DNA of 64,000 bases from CAVQCX01 sp963711095 (GTDB taxonomy: Bacteria; Pseudomonadota; Gammaproteobacteria; Chromatiales; Chromatiaceae), in contig CAVQCX010000038.1 in the NCBI GenBank assembly GCA_963711095.1, positions 340,151-404,150 on the forward strand, read 5' to 3'. Below, in pieces: positions 55,896 to 64,000 of this stretch. The notes under the pieces are model-generated. The model ran no database searches and was not told the origin of the DNA. It saw only the letters and a program-made list of their open reading frames with translations. Every line of letters starts with the position of its first letter. Position 1 is the first letter of the stretch. The position numbers and the translations under genes were made by a program.

Positions 55896-56986
55896 ATCCG
55901 GAGCGGGAGGCGACCATTCTTGAAGCATTTCGGCAGTTGGGTATCAGTCGGCGTGCGTTCCTGAAGTTGTGCGCCGCCAGCGCTTCGCTTCTTGCTTTGC
56001 CGGCGGCTCGCGCGGCGGAGATGACTGAGCGGCTTGCCGGCATGCCCCGTCCCACGGTCATTTATCTGTCTTTCCAGGAATGCACGGGCTGTCTCGAATC
56101 TCTAACTCGATCTTTTCAGCCCACTCTCGAAAGCCTGATCTTCAATACGATTTCCCTATCCTACAACGAAACCCTACAGGCTGCGGCTGGCGAGGCCGCA
56201 GAAGCAGCGCGCGAGGACGCGATGCGCAAGGCCTGGGGAAAATACGTGCTCATCGTCGATGGCTCGATCCCGCGTTCGGAAGATGGCGGCTATTGCGTGA
56301 GCGGGGGCAAGAGCGCGCTATCCAGCCTCGCCCACGCGGCTGAAGGGGCCGCGGCGATCATCGCGGTCGGAACCTGTGCGGCGTTTGGTGGCCTACCCGC
56401 CGCAGAGCCAAATCCCACTGGGGCCACGTCAGTCCAGGACCTGGTCGGCAATCGTCCCGTCATCAATCTGTCCGGCTGCCCTCCGATTCCCGAAGTCATT
56501 ACCGGCACGATTATCTATTTCCTCAGCTTCGGCCTGCCAGAGCTTGATGCGCAAAATCGCCCGGTGATGTTCTATGGAACCAGCATCCATGATCGTTGCT
56601 ATCGACGCTCGTTCTACGACAAGGGGCTTTTTGCCAAGAGCTTCGACGACGAGGGAGCCCGCAGCGGCTGGTGCCTGTTCGAACTTGGCTGCAAAGGACC
56701 CGTGACATACAACGCATGCGCCACCATGAAGTGGAATGATGGCACAAGCTTCCCCATAGAGTCGGGTCATGGCTGTCTTGGCTGTTCGGAGCCGAATTTT
56801 TGGGATAGCGGTGGTTTTTATCGTCCCCTATCCGGGGCCACTGGGCCAAGGGCGGAGCTACTTGGTGGCGCCGCAGTAGTCGGTTCGCTCGCGGGTGTCG
56901 GCGCGGCGGTGGTGGCGCGGTCGCGCCAAAGCACACTCGAGGCCGCTGACTCGTCCAGGCAACCAACAGGGGAGAAAACCACATGA
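55892..56986 (+). CDS. hynS: [NiFe] hydrogenase small subunit, Isp-type (group 1e-like)
   Basis: 364 aa. Tat signal SRRAFLKLCAASASLLALPAARA; proximal cluster ligands ECTGC near residue 63 and VGTCAAFGG, GCPPIPE; medial/distal ligands in HDRCYRRSFYDKG, GWCLFELGCKGPVTYNAC and HGCLGCSEPNFWD, all intact. A C-terminal hydrophobic helix (LLGGAAVVGSLAGVGAAVVA) anchors it to the membrane. The catalytic large subunit hynL, normally encoded in the same operon, is not present in the window. GC content of this gene is visibly lower than that of sqr or ispG. Confidence 0.93.
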   Translation: MNPEREATILEAFRQLGISRRAFLKLCAASASLLALPAARAAEMTERLAGMPRPTVIYLSFQECTGCLESLTRSFQPTLESLIFNTISLSYNETLQAAAGEAAEAAREDAMRKAWGKYVLIVDGSIPRSEDGGYCVSGGKSALSSLAHAAEGAAAIIAVGTCAAFGGLPAAEPNPTGATSVQDLVGNRPVINLSGCPPIPEVITGTIIYFLSFGLPELDAQNRPVMFYGTSIHDRCYRRSFYDKGLFAKSFDDEGARSGWCLFELGCKGPVTYNACATMKWNDGTSFPIESGHGCLGCSEPNFWDSGGFYRPLSGATGPRAELLGGAAVVGSLAGVGAAVVARSRQSTLEAADSSRQPTGEKTT

Positions 56987-57645
56987 ATGGTTTGGAGCTC
57001 TTGAACTTCGCTCGTGGTCCTGCACTGATGGTGGCTCTTGTCATCATGGTCTTTGGCCTGTGCTGGCGGATAGTCGGCATCCTTGCGATGCGGCGACCGC
57101 TGGAACTATCCCGTGCTCGTGCTTCGTATGCCTGGCTACAAGGTATGCGAGCTTTCTTCACTCATCTATGGCCACGCAAGGCCTATCGGGCTCAGGTGCT
57201 TCAATGGACTGTGATCAGCTACGCGTTTCATCTCGGTCTATTTGTGGTCATCCTTGGATTCGTCCCACATATTCTTTTCATACGAAGCATAACAGGCATG
57301 AACTGGCCCGGGCTGCCCAATGCCGTTGTACATCTTGCAGGGGTTGTGACCCTGCTGAGTCTTCTGGCCTTGCTGATACGTCGCATCGCAAACCCGGTCA
57401 TGCGCGGCATATCGAGCTTCGATGACTATTTCGCATGGTTTCTGGTCGCGTTGCCACTGATCTCGGGACTGAGTGCGTTCTCCCATATTGTCGAGCCTTA
57501 CCCGATGGTGCTCGCGATTCATGTCTTGTCCGTCGATCTGCTGCTCCTATGCCTGCCTTTCACCAAGCTCGCCCACACTGGGATGGTTTTTTTCTCCCGT
57601 GCGATGAGTGGTGCGTTTTATGGACGGCGAGGCGTTTCGATCTGA
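56983..57645 (+). CDS. isp1: Isp1/NarI-like cytochrome b membrane subunit
   Basis: 220 aa with five predicted membrane helices (PALMVALVIMVFGLCW; VLQWTVISYAFHLGLFVVILGFVP; AVVHLAGVVTLLSLLALL; FAWFLVALPLISGLSAFSHI; MVLAIHVLSVDLLLLCLPFTKLAH). His residues in the second, third and last helices could ligate two b hemes, as in NarI and HmeC/DsrM. ATG 56983 overlaps the hynS stop (ATGA). It would carry electrons between HynS and Isp2/quinone. No further hydrogenase gene follows. Confidence 0.88.
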   Translation: MNGLELLNFARGPALMVALVIMVFGLCWRIVGILAMRRPLELSRARASYAWLQGMRAFFTHLWPRKAYRAQVLQWTVISYAFHLGLFVVILGFVPHILFIRSITGMNWPGLPNAVVHLAGVVTLLSLLALLIRRIANPVMRGISSFDDYFAWFLVALPLISGLSAFSHIVEPYPMVLAIHVLSVDLLLLCLPFTKLAHTGMVFFSRAMSGAFYGRRGVSI

Positions 57646-57971
57646 TCGAAATAGTCACGGCCGCCCTCTGAATTACAAGTCGAACTTCGACAGGTCGCAC
57701 GAGCCATATTGAACATTGAACAAGGATCGATGGGGTCAGACTCAAGGATCGATGGGGTCAGACTCGATCGATCCTGCCTCTCCTTTTGAATTCCGTCGAC
57801 TTCCGATCGCCTCCACGGGGTTTAGGTGCGGTTTGACGACCCAGCATCGTCTTGACCCGCTCACGGAACCTATTTTCGACGGTCTATCGGGACACCCACC
57901 ATTTGACAGTCTAGGACCAGAGTCTACAGTAGAAGATGTTTGGACCGCTTCAACGGCCGAGGGACCGCGCC
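57646..57971. other. 326-bp region after isp1
   Basis: No gene. A 22-bp unit (CAAGGATCGATGGGGTCAGA and CT) is directly repeated at 57721-57742 and 57743-57764. The GGGGTCAGACTC motif is often found next to REP-associated transposases. hynL would be expected here but no trace of its L1/L2 motifs is seen. Confidence 0.55.
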
Positions 57972-58052
57972 ATGACTAAGCCTCGCACCACGCTGATCAG
58001 CTTGGAAGCCACCAGCTACTACCATTCGCTCACGGCCCGGACAAACCGGTAA
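57972..58052 (+). pseudogene. N-terminal stub of a Y1-type (REP-associated) transposase
   Basis: MTKPRTTLISLEATSYYH is the standard start of this transposase family (normally continuing HCxSRCVRRAFLCG), but the frame diverges after YYH and stops after 26 codons. It overlaps the 3' end of the convergent GGDEF-EAL gene. Confidence 0.7.
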
Positions 58053-60744
58053 TGCTCCCATCGGCGTCGCCCTCGGGGGCCGGCAAGCGCTTTTCGTCGC
58101 GCAACATTTGTTCCGCTTCCGGCGCCGGCATCGGCCGGCTGAAATATGAGCCCTGGATGTAATTACAGCCGATGCGTCGCAGGTACGCCAGTTGAGCCGC
58201 CGTTTCCACGCCTTCCGCGATCACCTCCAACTCCAGACTATGGGCCATACGGATGATGGCGAGCACGATGGCGGCATCGTCGGAATTGGTCGTGATATCG
58301 CGGACGAAAGCGATGTCGATCTTCAATATGTCGATCGGGAACCGGCGCAGATAGGCCAGGCTCGAATAGCCGGTGCCGAAATCGTCTATGGAGATATGCA
58401 CGCCCCGTTTCTTGAGATCCGCCATGCTGGCGAGGGTGCTCTCGGTGTTCGTCATCACGGAGCTCTCCGTCAATTCCAGCTCTAGCAGGTCGGCCGCGAT
58501 GTCGTTGTCGGCGAGCGCTTTCGTGACGTCTCCGTACAGGTCGCCTTCGGTGAATTGGCGTCCGGAGACATTCACCGATATCTGCACCGGGCCGATCGGT
58601 GAGCGCATCCACAGGCTGATTTGCCTGCATGCCGTGGCAATGACCCAGCTGCCCACGCGCACGATGAGCCCGGTTTCCTCTAGCACCGGGACGAAGTCGT
58701 TCGGCGGCACCAGGCCGCGTCCCGGCCGCTGCCAGCGCAGCAAGGCTTCGAAGCCGACAATGCGGCCGCTGTTGATCTGCACCTTGGGCTGGTAGTACAG
58801 GACGAATTCGTCGTTCTTGACTGCCTTGCGCAAGGCAGTCTCGAGGTCGAGCCGAGCCATCACCTCGGTGTTCATTTGCGGCGTAAAGAAACGGAAGGTG
58901 TCGCGTCCCGCCTGTTTCGCCCGGTACATCGCCGTGTCCGCGTATTTCATCAGCGCATCGGGGTCTGACGCATCGTCGGGATGGACGGTGATGCCGACGC
59001 TGGCCGTCACGGTCACCTCGTGGCCATTCAGGTCGAATGGCGTGCGCAGCGCGTCCCGGATCTTGGTGGCGACGTTGGCCGCGCTGACCTTGCGGCCGTC
59101 CTCCAACCTCAGCATCAGGGCAAACTCGTCCCCACCCAGGCGCCCGACGGTCTCCCGGATGCGCACGCATTGCACCAGCCGGTTGCTGAACTGACGCAGC
59201 AATTCATCGCCGATCGTATGGCCCAGAGTGTCGTTTACATTCTTGAAACGATCGACATCGATGTACAGCACGGCGACCAGCCAGCCGCTTGTCGCGGCCA
59301 AGGCCAGGGTATTCTTGAGCGTAGCTTGGAACTGCATCCGGTTGGGCAGGCCCGTAAGAGCATCGTAGTAGGCGAGGTAATCGAGCCGCTCCCGCTTGTT
59401 GATGTGGTCGATGGCGAACGCGATGTCGGCGGCCAGCTCACTGAGCAGGTTGATCTCCGCTTCATCGAAGTATCCGGCTTCTGCCGCATACAGGCCGAGC
59501 ACCGCGACCGGTTCTTCCTCGAGCAGCAAGGGCAGGATCACAACGGAGCGGATGCCCCGGTCGGCGAGGGCTTTCTTGTCAAGAACCCGTGGATCGGTCT
59601 CGACGTCGTTCACCACGATCACCTGTTTCTCCAGGACCGCGATCACGGACAGGTCCTGCTTCGCAGGCGAGGCCTCGTTCAGCGACATTCGGTCCCGAAT
59701 TTCATCGTTGAAGAGGTCATCGGCTCCCGCCGAGGCGACCGGGACGATCTTCATCGCGGTTTGATCGACGATGCCCAGCCAGGCTAGAGGGAACTCTCCT
59801 TGCTGGACCGCGATCCGGCACGCCCCCTTAAACAACTCGTCGCGGTTGCGCACGCGCACGATGAGCATGTTGATGTTGCTCAGCACCGCGTATACCCGGT
59901 TCAGGCGCTTGATCCTGATCTCGGCTAGCTTGCGCTGCGTGATGTCCGACGCCAGGCCGGCGATGCGGTACACCTCGCGCTCGTTGCGAAAGACCGGGAA
60001 CGCGCGGTCGTGTATCCATCGGATCGTGCCGTCGGGCCGTCCGACACGATATTCCTCGACGTACTCGCCGCTCGCCTGCTTGGTTCGAGCAGCCAGCAGC
60101 ACGCGCTCGCGATCCTCGGCATGGATCGCGTCGACCCAGCCGCGCGGCGATGCGTACAGGCTCTCGCAGGTTCGGCCCCAGATTTTCTCGTATGCCGGGC
60201 TGACATACAGAATTTCGTTGTTGGCCAGGTCTCTGAGCCAAAACACTTCGGTGATGTTTTCCGCCATCTGCCGGAAACGCAACTCGCTGGCGTGCAAGTC
60301 GGACGTGCGCTCCTCGACCTGTCGTTCCAAAACCTGGCTGTGGTTTCTGAGTAAATTCCCCATTTCCTTCAAACGCAGCAGATTGCGCACCCGCAACCAT
60401 AATTCGGCCCGGTCGACGGGTTTGGTTATGAACTCTTCGACCCCGGATTCGAGGCCGGCCATGCGGGATTTGCGGTCGATCAGCGCCGTCACCATGATGA
60501 TCGGAATATTCGATGTGGCGGGGTCGGCTTTCAGCAGGCTGGCCACCTGGTAACCGTCCACGCCTGGCATCATGACGTCGAGAAGGATCAAGTCCGGTGC
60601 GCGCGCAGCAACCGCCACCAGCGCCTCTTCGCCGCTGGCAGCGGTGAGCGTGAGATAACCCTCGGGCCGCAGCAGCGCTTCGAGCAGCTTGCGATTCGGA
60701 ACTTCGTCGTCGACAATGAGGATGGTGGCTGCGGGCTCGGTCAT
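58030..60744 (-). CDS. REC-PAS-GAF-GGDEF-EAL cyclic-di-GMP enzyme
   Basis: 904 aa. Receiver domain (DLILLDVMMPGVDG, TKPVDRAELW), PAS (FWLRDLANNEILYVSPAYEKIWG), GAF-like segment, GGDEF domain with intact RLGGDEFALM and a degenerate inhibitory site, and EAL domain with GFEALLRWQRP, DDFGTGYSSLAYLRRFP and EVIAEGVET, i.e. residues for phosphodiesterase activity are present. It may both make and degrade c-di-GMP under control of the upstream kinase. ATG 60744 overlaps the REC gene stop (4 bp). The last residues and TGA lie in the transposase remnant. Confidence 0.93.
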   Translation of the reverse strand: MTEPAATILIVDDEVPNRKLLEALLRPEGYLTLTAASGEEALVAVAARAPDLILLDVMMPGVDGYQVASLLKADPATSNIPIIMVTALIDRKSRMAGLESGVEEFITKPVDRAELWLRVRNLLRLKEMGNLLRNHSQVLERQVEERTSDLHASELRFRQMAENITEVFWLRDLANNEILYVSPAYEKIWGRTCESLYASPRGWVDAIHAEDRERVLLAARTKQASGEYVEEYRVGRPDGTIRWIHDRAFPVFRNEREVYRIAGLASDITQRKLAEIRIKRLNRVYAVLSNINMLIVRVRNRDELFKGACRIAVQQGEFPLAWLGIVDQTAMKIVPVASAGADDLFNDEIRDRMSLNEASPAKQDLSVIAVLEKQVIVVNDVETDPRVLDKKALADRGIRSVVILPLLLEEEPVAVLGLYAAEAGYFDEAEINLLSELAADIAFAIDHINKRERLDYLAYYDALTGLPNRMQFQATLKNTLALAATSGWLVAVLYIDVDRFKNVNDTLGHTIGDELLRQFSNRLVQCVRIRETVGRLGGDEFALMLRLEDGRKVSAANVATKIRDALRTPFDLNGHEVTVTASVGITVHPDDASDPDALMKYADTAMYRAKQAGRDTFRFFTPQMNTEVMARLDLETALRKAVKNDEFVLYYQPKVQINSGRIVGFEALLRWQRPGRGLVPPNDFVPVLEETGLIVRVGSWVIATACRQISLWMRSPIGPVQISVNVSGRQFTEGDLYGDVTKALADNDIAADLLELELTESSVMTNTESTLASMADLKKRGVHISIDDFGTGYSSLAYLRRFPIDILKIDIAFVRDITTNSDDAAIVLAIIRMAHSLELEVIAEGVETAAQLAYLRRIGCNYIQGSYFSRPMPAPEAEQMLRDEKRLPAPEGDADGSITGLSGP

Positions 60745-61124
60745 GGGAATTGCGGCTGCTTCTTGACCAGCAGGCTATCGATCGCTGCGTACAATGCCCG
60801 GTAGCGCAGGGGTTTGGCGATATACGCGTCGCAACCGGCCGCCAGGGTCTTTTCCTGGTCCTCCTTCATCGCCATCGCGGTCAGCGCGATGATGGGAATG
60901 GCGGCGGTCATCGGATCCTGCTTCAGCAAGGCCGTCGCCGCCAGGCCGTCCATACCGGGCAGTTGGATGTCCATCAGGATCAGGTCGGGCAGGGCGGCGC
61001 GCGCCAGCGTCAGGCCGATCTCGGCATCGACCGCGCACAGCGCCGTATGGCCGGCGTTTTGCAGCAAGAGAGAGGCGAGCTTCATGTTCGCCGCGTTGTC
61101 TTCGATGATCAGTATTCTGGCCAC
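60741..61124 (-). CDS. single-domain CheY-like response regulator
   Basis: 127 aa. Acidic cluster IIEDN near the N-terminus, phospho-Asp in DLILMDIQLPGMDG near residue 52, Thr in ALTAMAM and Lys in IAKPLRYRAL. No output domain. Similar to the DivK/CckA-type phosphorelay receivers encoded beside hybrid kinases. 12 bp downstream of the hybrid kinase gene, overlapping the GGDEF-EAL gene by 4 bp. Confidence 0.92.
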   Translation of the reverse strand: MARILIIEDNAANMKLASLLLQNAGHTALCAVDAEIGLTLARAALPDLILMDIQLPGMDGLAATALLKQDPMTAAIPIIALTAMAMKEDQEKTLAAGCDAYIAKPLRYRALYAAIDSLLVKKQPQFP

Positions 61125-61136
61125 CTGGCACCCTCT

Positions 61137-63614
61137 CTACTGTGGCAGCAATGCACGCCTGACCGCGGCGATGAAACTGGCGTGATTGAATGCGGCCTTC
61201 TCGACGATTTGGATGACGTTGTCCGGATCGCTGCTGAGCGCGGCACGATCCTGCGCCGTGATCTGCTTGGCGGTCACCACCAGGATCGGGATGCGCGCCG
61301 TATCGATGTTGCTCTGTAGCGTCCGGACGACGTCGAAGCCGCTCACCTCCGGCATCATCAGGTCGAGCAGGATCAGGTCTGGCAGCAGCCGCTGCGCCAG
61401 GGCGATCGCTTCGTTGCCGCCGTACGCGCGGACCACCGCATAGGCCGGGCTCGGCAGGAACGCGGCAATCACTTCGACTGCCTTCGGATCGTCGTCGACG
61501 ACCAGTACCGTATGGGTGCCTTCATGGGTCGGATGCAGGCCCATATCGGCCAGGGCGGTTCTCAGACGGGCGCGGCTGATCGGTTTTTGCACTACGGCGA
61601 TGGCGCCGAGGGTCAGCGCCATGTTCATGTCGTCGAGGCCGGCGATGATCACCACGGGCACGCGGGCGAGCTCGGCGCTTTCACGTATTAGCAGGAGGAA
61701 ATTCCAGCCGTCCATGCCCGGCGACCCGATATCCAGCGTGATCAAGCTGAGCGTGTGTTGCGGTGCCAGATCGAGGGCGGCCTCGGCGCTGGCGGCGCGT
61801 AAGACGGTAAAACCCTCGGCTTCGAGCAGCAGGCGCACAAGGTCGGCCGATTGGTCGTTGTCCTCGATCAGCAGCGCGATGCGTTCCCTGGACTCGGCTG
61901 TGGCCCCGACTCCGGGGAGCAGGGCGGTGAAGCTTTGCGGCGACTCGAGTAGCGGCAACCACACTGCGAAGCATGCGCCCTCGCCCTCAGCGCTCGCCAC
62001 GGCCACGGTGCCCCCATGCAGCTCGGACAACTGCTTAACCATCGCCAGGCCTAGGCCGGTGCCTTCGAATTTGCGCGCCAGGCTGCTGTCGATCTGACTG
62101 AAGGCCTGGAACAACTTCGCCATGTTCTCCCTGGAAATGCCGATGCCGCCGTCGCAGACGGATAGCTCGAGAAATTCTCGGTGCTCGTTGTCGGCCAGGG
62201 GGAAGCCGTGCGCCGGCCAGGCGTTGGCAAACGTGCCGACGGCGCTTCGCGCGACCCGCCGCGCGCGCAAGCTCACGCTCCCGCCGCTGGGGCTGAATTT
62301 GACGGCGTTCGACAGCATGTTGTAGACGATCTGCTTGGTCTTTCGCACGTCCAATTGGGGCGCGCCCAGGTCTTCGCCTGTTTCGATCTCGATACGGAGG
62401 TGCCGGGCCGCTGCCTTTTCCTTGACGATCGACAGGCTGCTCAACAGGAGGGTCTTCAAGTCGACCGCCTCCAGCTCCAGCGCCATCATGCCGGCCTCGA
62501 CCTTTGACAGATCCAGAATGTCGTTGATCAGGGACAGCAAATGCTGGCCGCTCATGAAGATATCGCCGATGTATTCGCTCTGGGTGTCGGTCATCTTGCC
62601 GACCAGGCCGTCCTTGAGCGCTTCAGAAAAGCCGATGATGGCGTTAAGCGGCGTGCGCAATTCGTGCGACATAGTGGCCAAAAACTCCGATTTCATCCGG
62701 CTTGCGTGCTCCAGCTCGACGTTCTTTTGCTGCAAGGTGCGCTCGATGAGCTTGAGCTCCGTCACGTCACGCGCGGCGGCGAACACGCCCTGCAATTTCC
62801 TGATCCGATCATAGAAAGTGGTCGCGTTGTAGGACACCACCGTTTCCTCGCCGTTCAGTGCGCGGACGGTCAGCTCGTAGTTGCTCACCTTGTTCTCGGT
62901 CAGCACGCGTTTGATCGCGGCGTCGGCCGCGGCCGGGTCGGTGAAGAAGATCTTGCACGGCGCGCCGATCAGCTCATCGCGCGTACACCCTGTGAGCGCG
63001 ATCATCTGCTGGTTTACGTCCGTGATGACGCCCTGCGGATCGGTTGTCATGAGCGCGTCGATGTTCGATTCGATCAGAGAGCGGGTATAGAATTGCTGAT
63101 CGCGGAGCCGTTGATCGAGCAGGGCCTGGTCCGCCTCGACTTGCTTGCGCACGGTGTTGTCGGTGCCGATCAGCAGGTAGCCGATAATATCGTTATGCGC
63201 GTCGCGCAGCGCCGTGACCGATACGATCGCCGGGAAGCGGCTGCCGTCCTTGCGGATATAGGTCAGCTCGTAGATGTCCTCGATGCCGCGCGAAGCCTTG
63301 AACACCAGCGCCTCAAAGCCCGGCGTGATGGCTGTGCCGAGCTCGGCGCTCAGTGCCTCGGCACGCGTGATCATTTCCTGGGGGTCGGAGATGTCGGCGG
63401 GGGTGATCTTGTTCATCACCTCGGCGGCCGTGTAGCCCAGCATGCGCTCGGCGCCGACGTTGAAGATCTGGATCACGCCTTTCTCGTCGGTGGCAATACT
63501 CGAGAAATAGGCGCTGTTGAAGATCGCGCTTTGCAAGGCTCCGGTTTTAAGCAAGGCCCTTTGGCGCTTAACTTCGGTGTTATCTACCGCGTTTTTGACT
63601 ATTTGTTGGATCAT
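61137..63614 (-). CDS. hybrid sensor histidine kinase with two PAS and two receiver domains
   Basis: 825 aa. PAS domains at residues about 30-160 (ATDEKGVIQIFNVGAERMLGY) and 180-300 (TTDPQGVITDVNQQMIALTG), HisKA with MSHELRTPLNAIIGFSEAL, HATPase with NMLSNAVKFSPSGG and GTGLGLAMVKQL, then two receiver domains (LITLDIGSPGMDG and LILLDLMMPEVSG). No membrane helix, so it senses a cytoplasmic cue. Start at ATG 63614 is uncertain. It heads the signalling operon with the two genes downstream. Confidence 0.9.
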   Translation of the reverse strand: MIQQIVKNAVDNTEVKRQRALLKTGALQSAIFNSAYFSSIATDEKGVIQIFNVGAERMLGYTAAEVMNKITPADISDPQEMITRAEALSAELGTAITPGFEALVFKASRGIEDIYELTYIRKDGSRFPAIVSVTALRDAHNDIIGYLLIGTDNTVRKQVEADQALLDQRLRDQQFYTRSLIESNIDALMTTDPQGVITDVNQQMIALTGCTRDELIGAPCKIFFTDPAAADAAIKRVLTENKVSNYELTVRALNGEETVVSYNATTFYDRIRKLQGVFAAARDVTELKLIERTLQQKNVELEHASRMKSEFLATMSHELRTPLNAIIGFSEALKDGLVGKMTDTQSEYIGDIFMSGQHLLSLINDILDLSKVEAGMMALELEAVDLKTLLLSSLSIVKEKAAARHLRIEIETGEDLGAPQLDVRKTKQIVYNMLSNAVKFSPSGGSVSLRARRVARSAVGTFANAWPAHGFPLADNEHREFLELSVCDGGIGISRENMAKLFQAFSQIDSSLARKFEGTGLGLAMVKQLSELHGGTVAVASAEGEGACFAVWLPLLESPQSFTALLPGVGATAESRERIALLIEDNDQSADLVRLLLEAEGFTVLRAASAEAALDLAPQHTLSLITLDIGSPGMDGWNFLLLIRESAELARVPVVIIAGLDDMNMALTLGAIAVVQKPISRARLRTALADMGLHPTHEGTHTVLVVDDDPKAVEVIAAFLPSPAYAVVRAYGGNEAIALAQRLLPDLILLDLMMPEVSGFDVVRTLQSNIDTARIPILVVTAKQITAQDRAALSSDPDNVIQIVEKAAFNHASFIAAVRRALLPQ

Positions 63615-64000
63615 ATTGTTTTCAAGAATGTGTCGGAGTATAGAAGACGTCAGTTAGGGCGCGAATAATCTGTCGGATCGCAAGGCTGTACCAGCAACTC
63701 AACCGGGATTGTTTCTCACCCTTTCTCACCCTGGAAAAGCAGGTGCAGACGTGCATGCGCGGATAGCGGATAGACCGTGAGGCCATTGGATGAAAATGAG
63801 CAGTCGCCTCGCATTATAGCAATTGAGCTGAACGCACTCCGTGCGGTATCGCACATTAGAGCCTGCCTATAAATCAAATTTCCCGATGACCAACTGAAAC
63901 GGATTCTTGCCGAAAAGAGGCATTGCGTCGCTTACCGAATAATTGATCGAGGAAATTGCTCAGTGAAAGCCCAGAAATTGGTCAATGAGTGAGCAATTGT
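63615..64000. other. 386-bp upstream region of the signalling operon
   Basis: No gene seen to the window edge. It is AT-richer toward 63800-64000 and should include the promoter of the kinase operon; no confident hexamers. Confidence 0.4.

Overview
The window reads as chromosome from a high-GC gammaproteobacterium, most likely a sulfur-oxidising member of the Chromatiales (purple sulfur bacterium or close relative). The indications are a sulfide:quinone oxidoreductase with the three expected cysteines, a flavocytochrome-c-like diheme cytochrome, an Isp-type [NiFe] hydrogenase module, a CbrX/CbrA/CbrB-like regulatory operon and many small proteins whose style recalls that order. The genus is not determined. 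No rRNA, tRNA, CRISPR array or complete insertion sequence was seen.

Layout. 1-8.7 kb: exported cytochromes, exonuclease I, a DEAD-box helicase, an ankyrin lipoprotein, DUF3108 and DsrE-like proteins. 8.8-17.2 kb: a 131-bp MITE, then a mostly minus-strand run with a likely tRNA-wobble modification pair (FAD oxidase plus MnmM-type methyltransferase), endonuclease I, a lone MbcA/ParS-type antitoxin domain protein, PilZ, zinc-ribbon and ferredoxin-reductase genes, and a frameshifted MerR/B12 light-sensor-type regulator. 17.4-26.8 kb: lipase-maturation-factor protein, O-methyltransferase, CDF metal exporter, acetyltransferase, a decayed DUF4124 gene, and an RcnB-like exported protein full of tandem repeats. 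27-36 kb: Kup, then PatZ-type lysine acetyltransferase, a NYN ribonuclease-like protein fused to a cold-shock domain, and acetyl-CoA synthetase (the classic PatZ target). 35.7-43.7 kb: exonuclease, CbrB-like and CbrA-like two-component system with a CbrX-like small protein, a DUF6394 membrane protein with a two-RCK potassium channel, and hemerythrin. 43.8-47.4 kb: an SOS-boxed dnaE2 carrying in-frame REP-like repeats. 47.5-52.6 kb: repeat-rich DNA around sqr, ispG and a heme-binding protein. 52.3-58.05 kb: a gene graveyard (hsdM, transposase pieces) enclosing a lower-GC hydrogenase island (isp2, a 61-aa gene, hynS, isp1) with no large subunit. 58-64 kb: a three-gene signalling operon (hybrid histidine kinase, CheY-like regulator, REC-PAS-GAF-GGDEF-EAL protein).

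The strongest unusual signals are: (1) three 108-bp palindromic REP-type units plus partial copies spliced in frame into dnaE2, adding about 130 residues to the polymerase; (2) a dispersed MITE-like family in three copies (17.4, 26.65 and 47.8 kb); (3) an orphan hydrogenase small-subunit/Isp module flanked by transposase fragments; (4) nested repeat structures in an RcnB-like gene and in a REP-bounded 42-bp array. Four long conserved genes (MerR/B12 regulator, patZ, acs, cbrA-like) each carry one apparent single-base frameshift; these may be assembly errors and should be checked on reads before being called pseudogenes.
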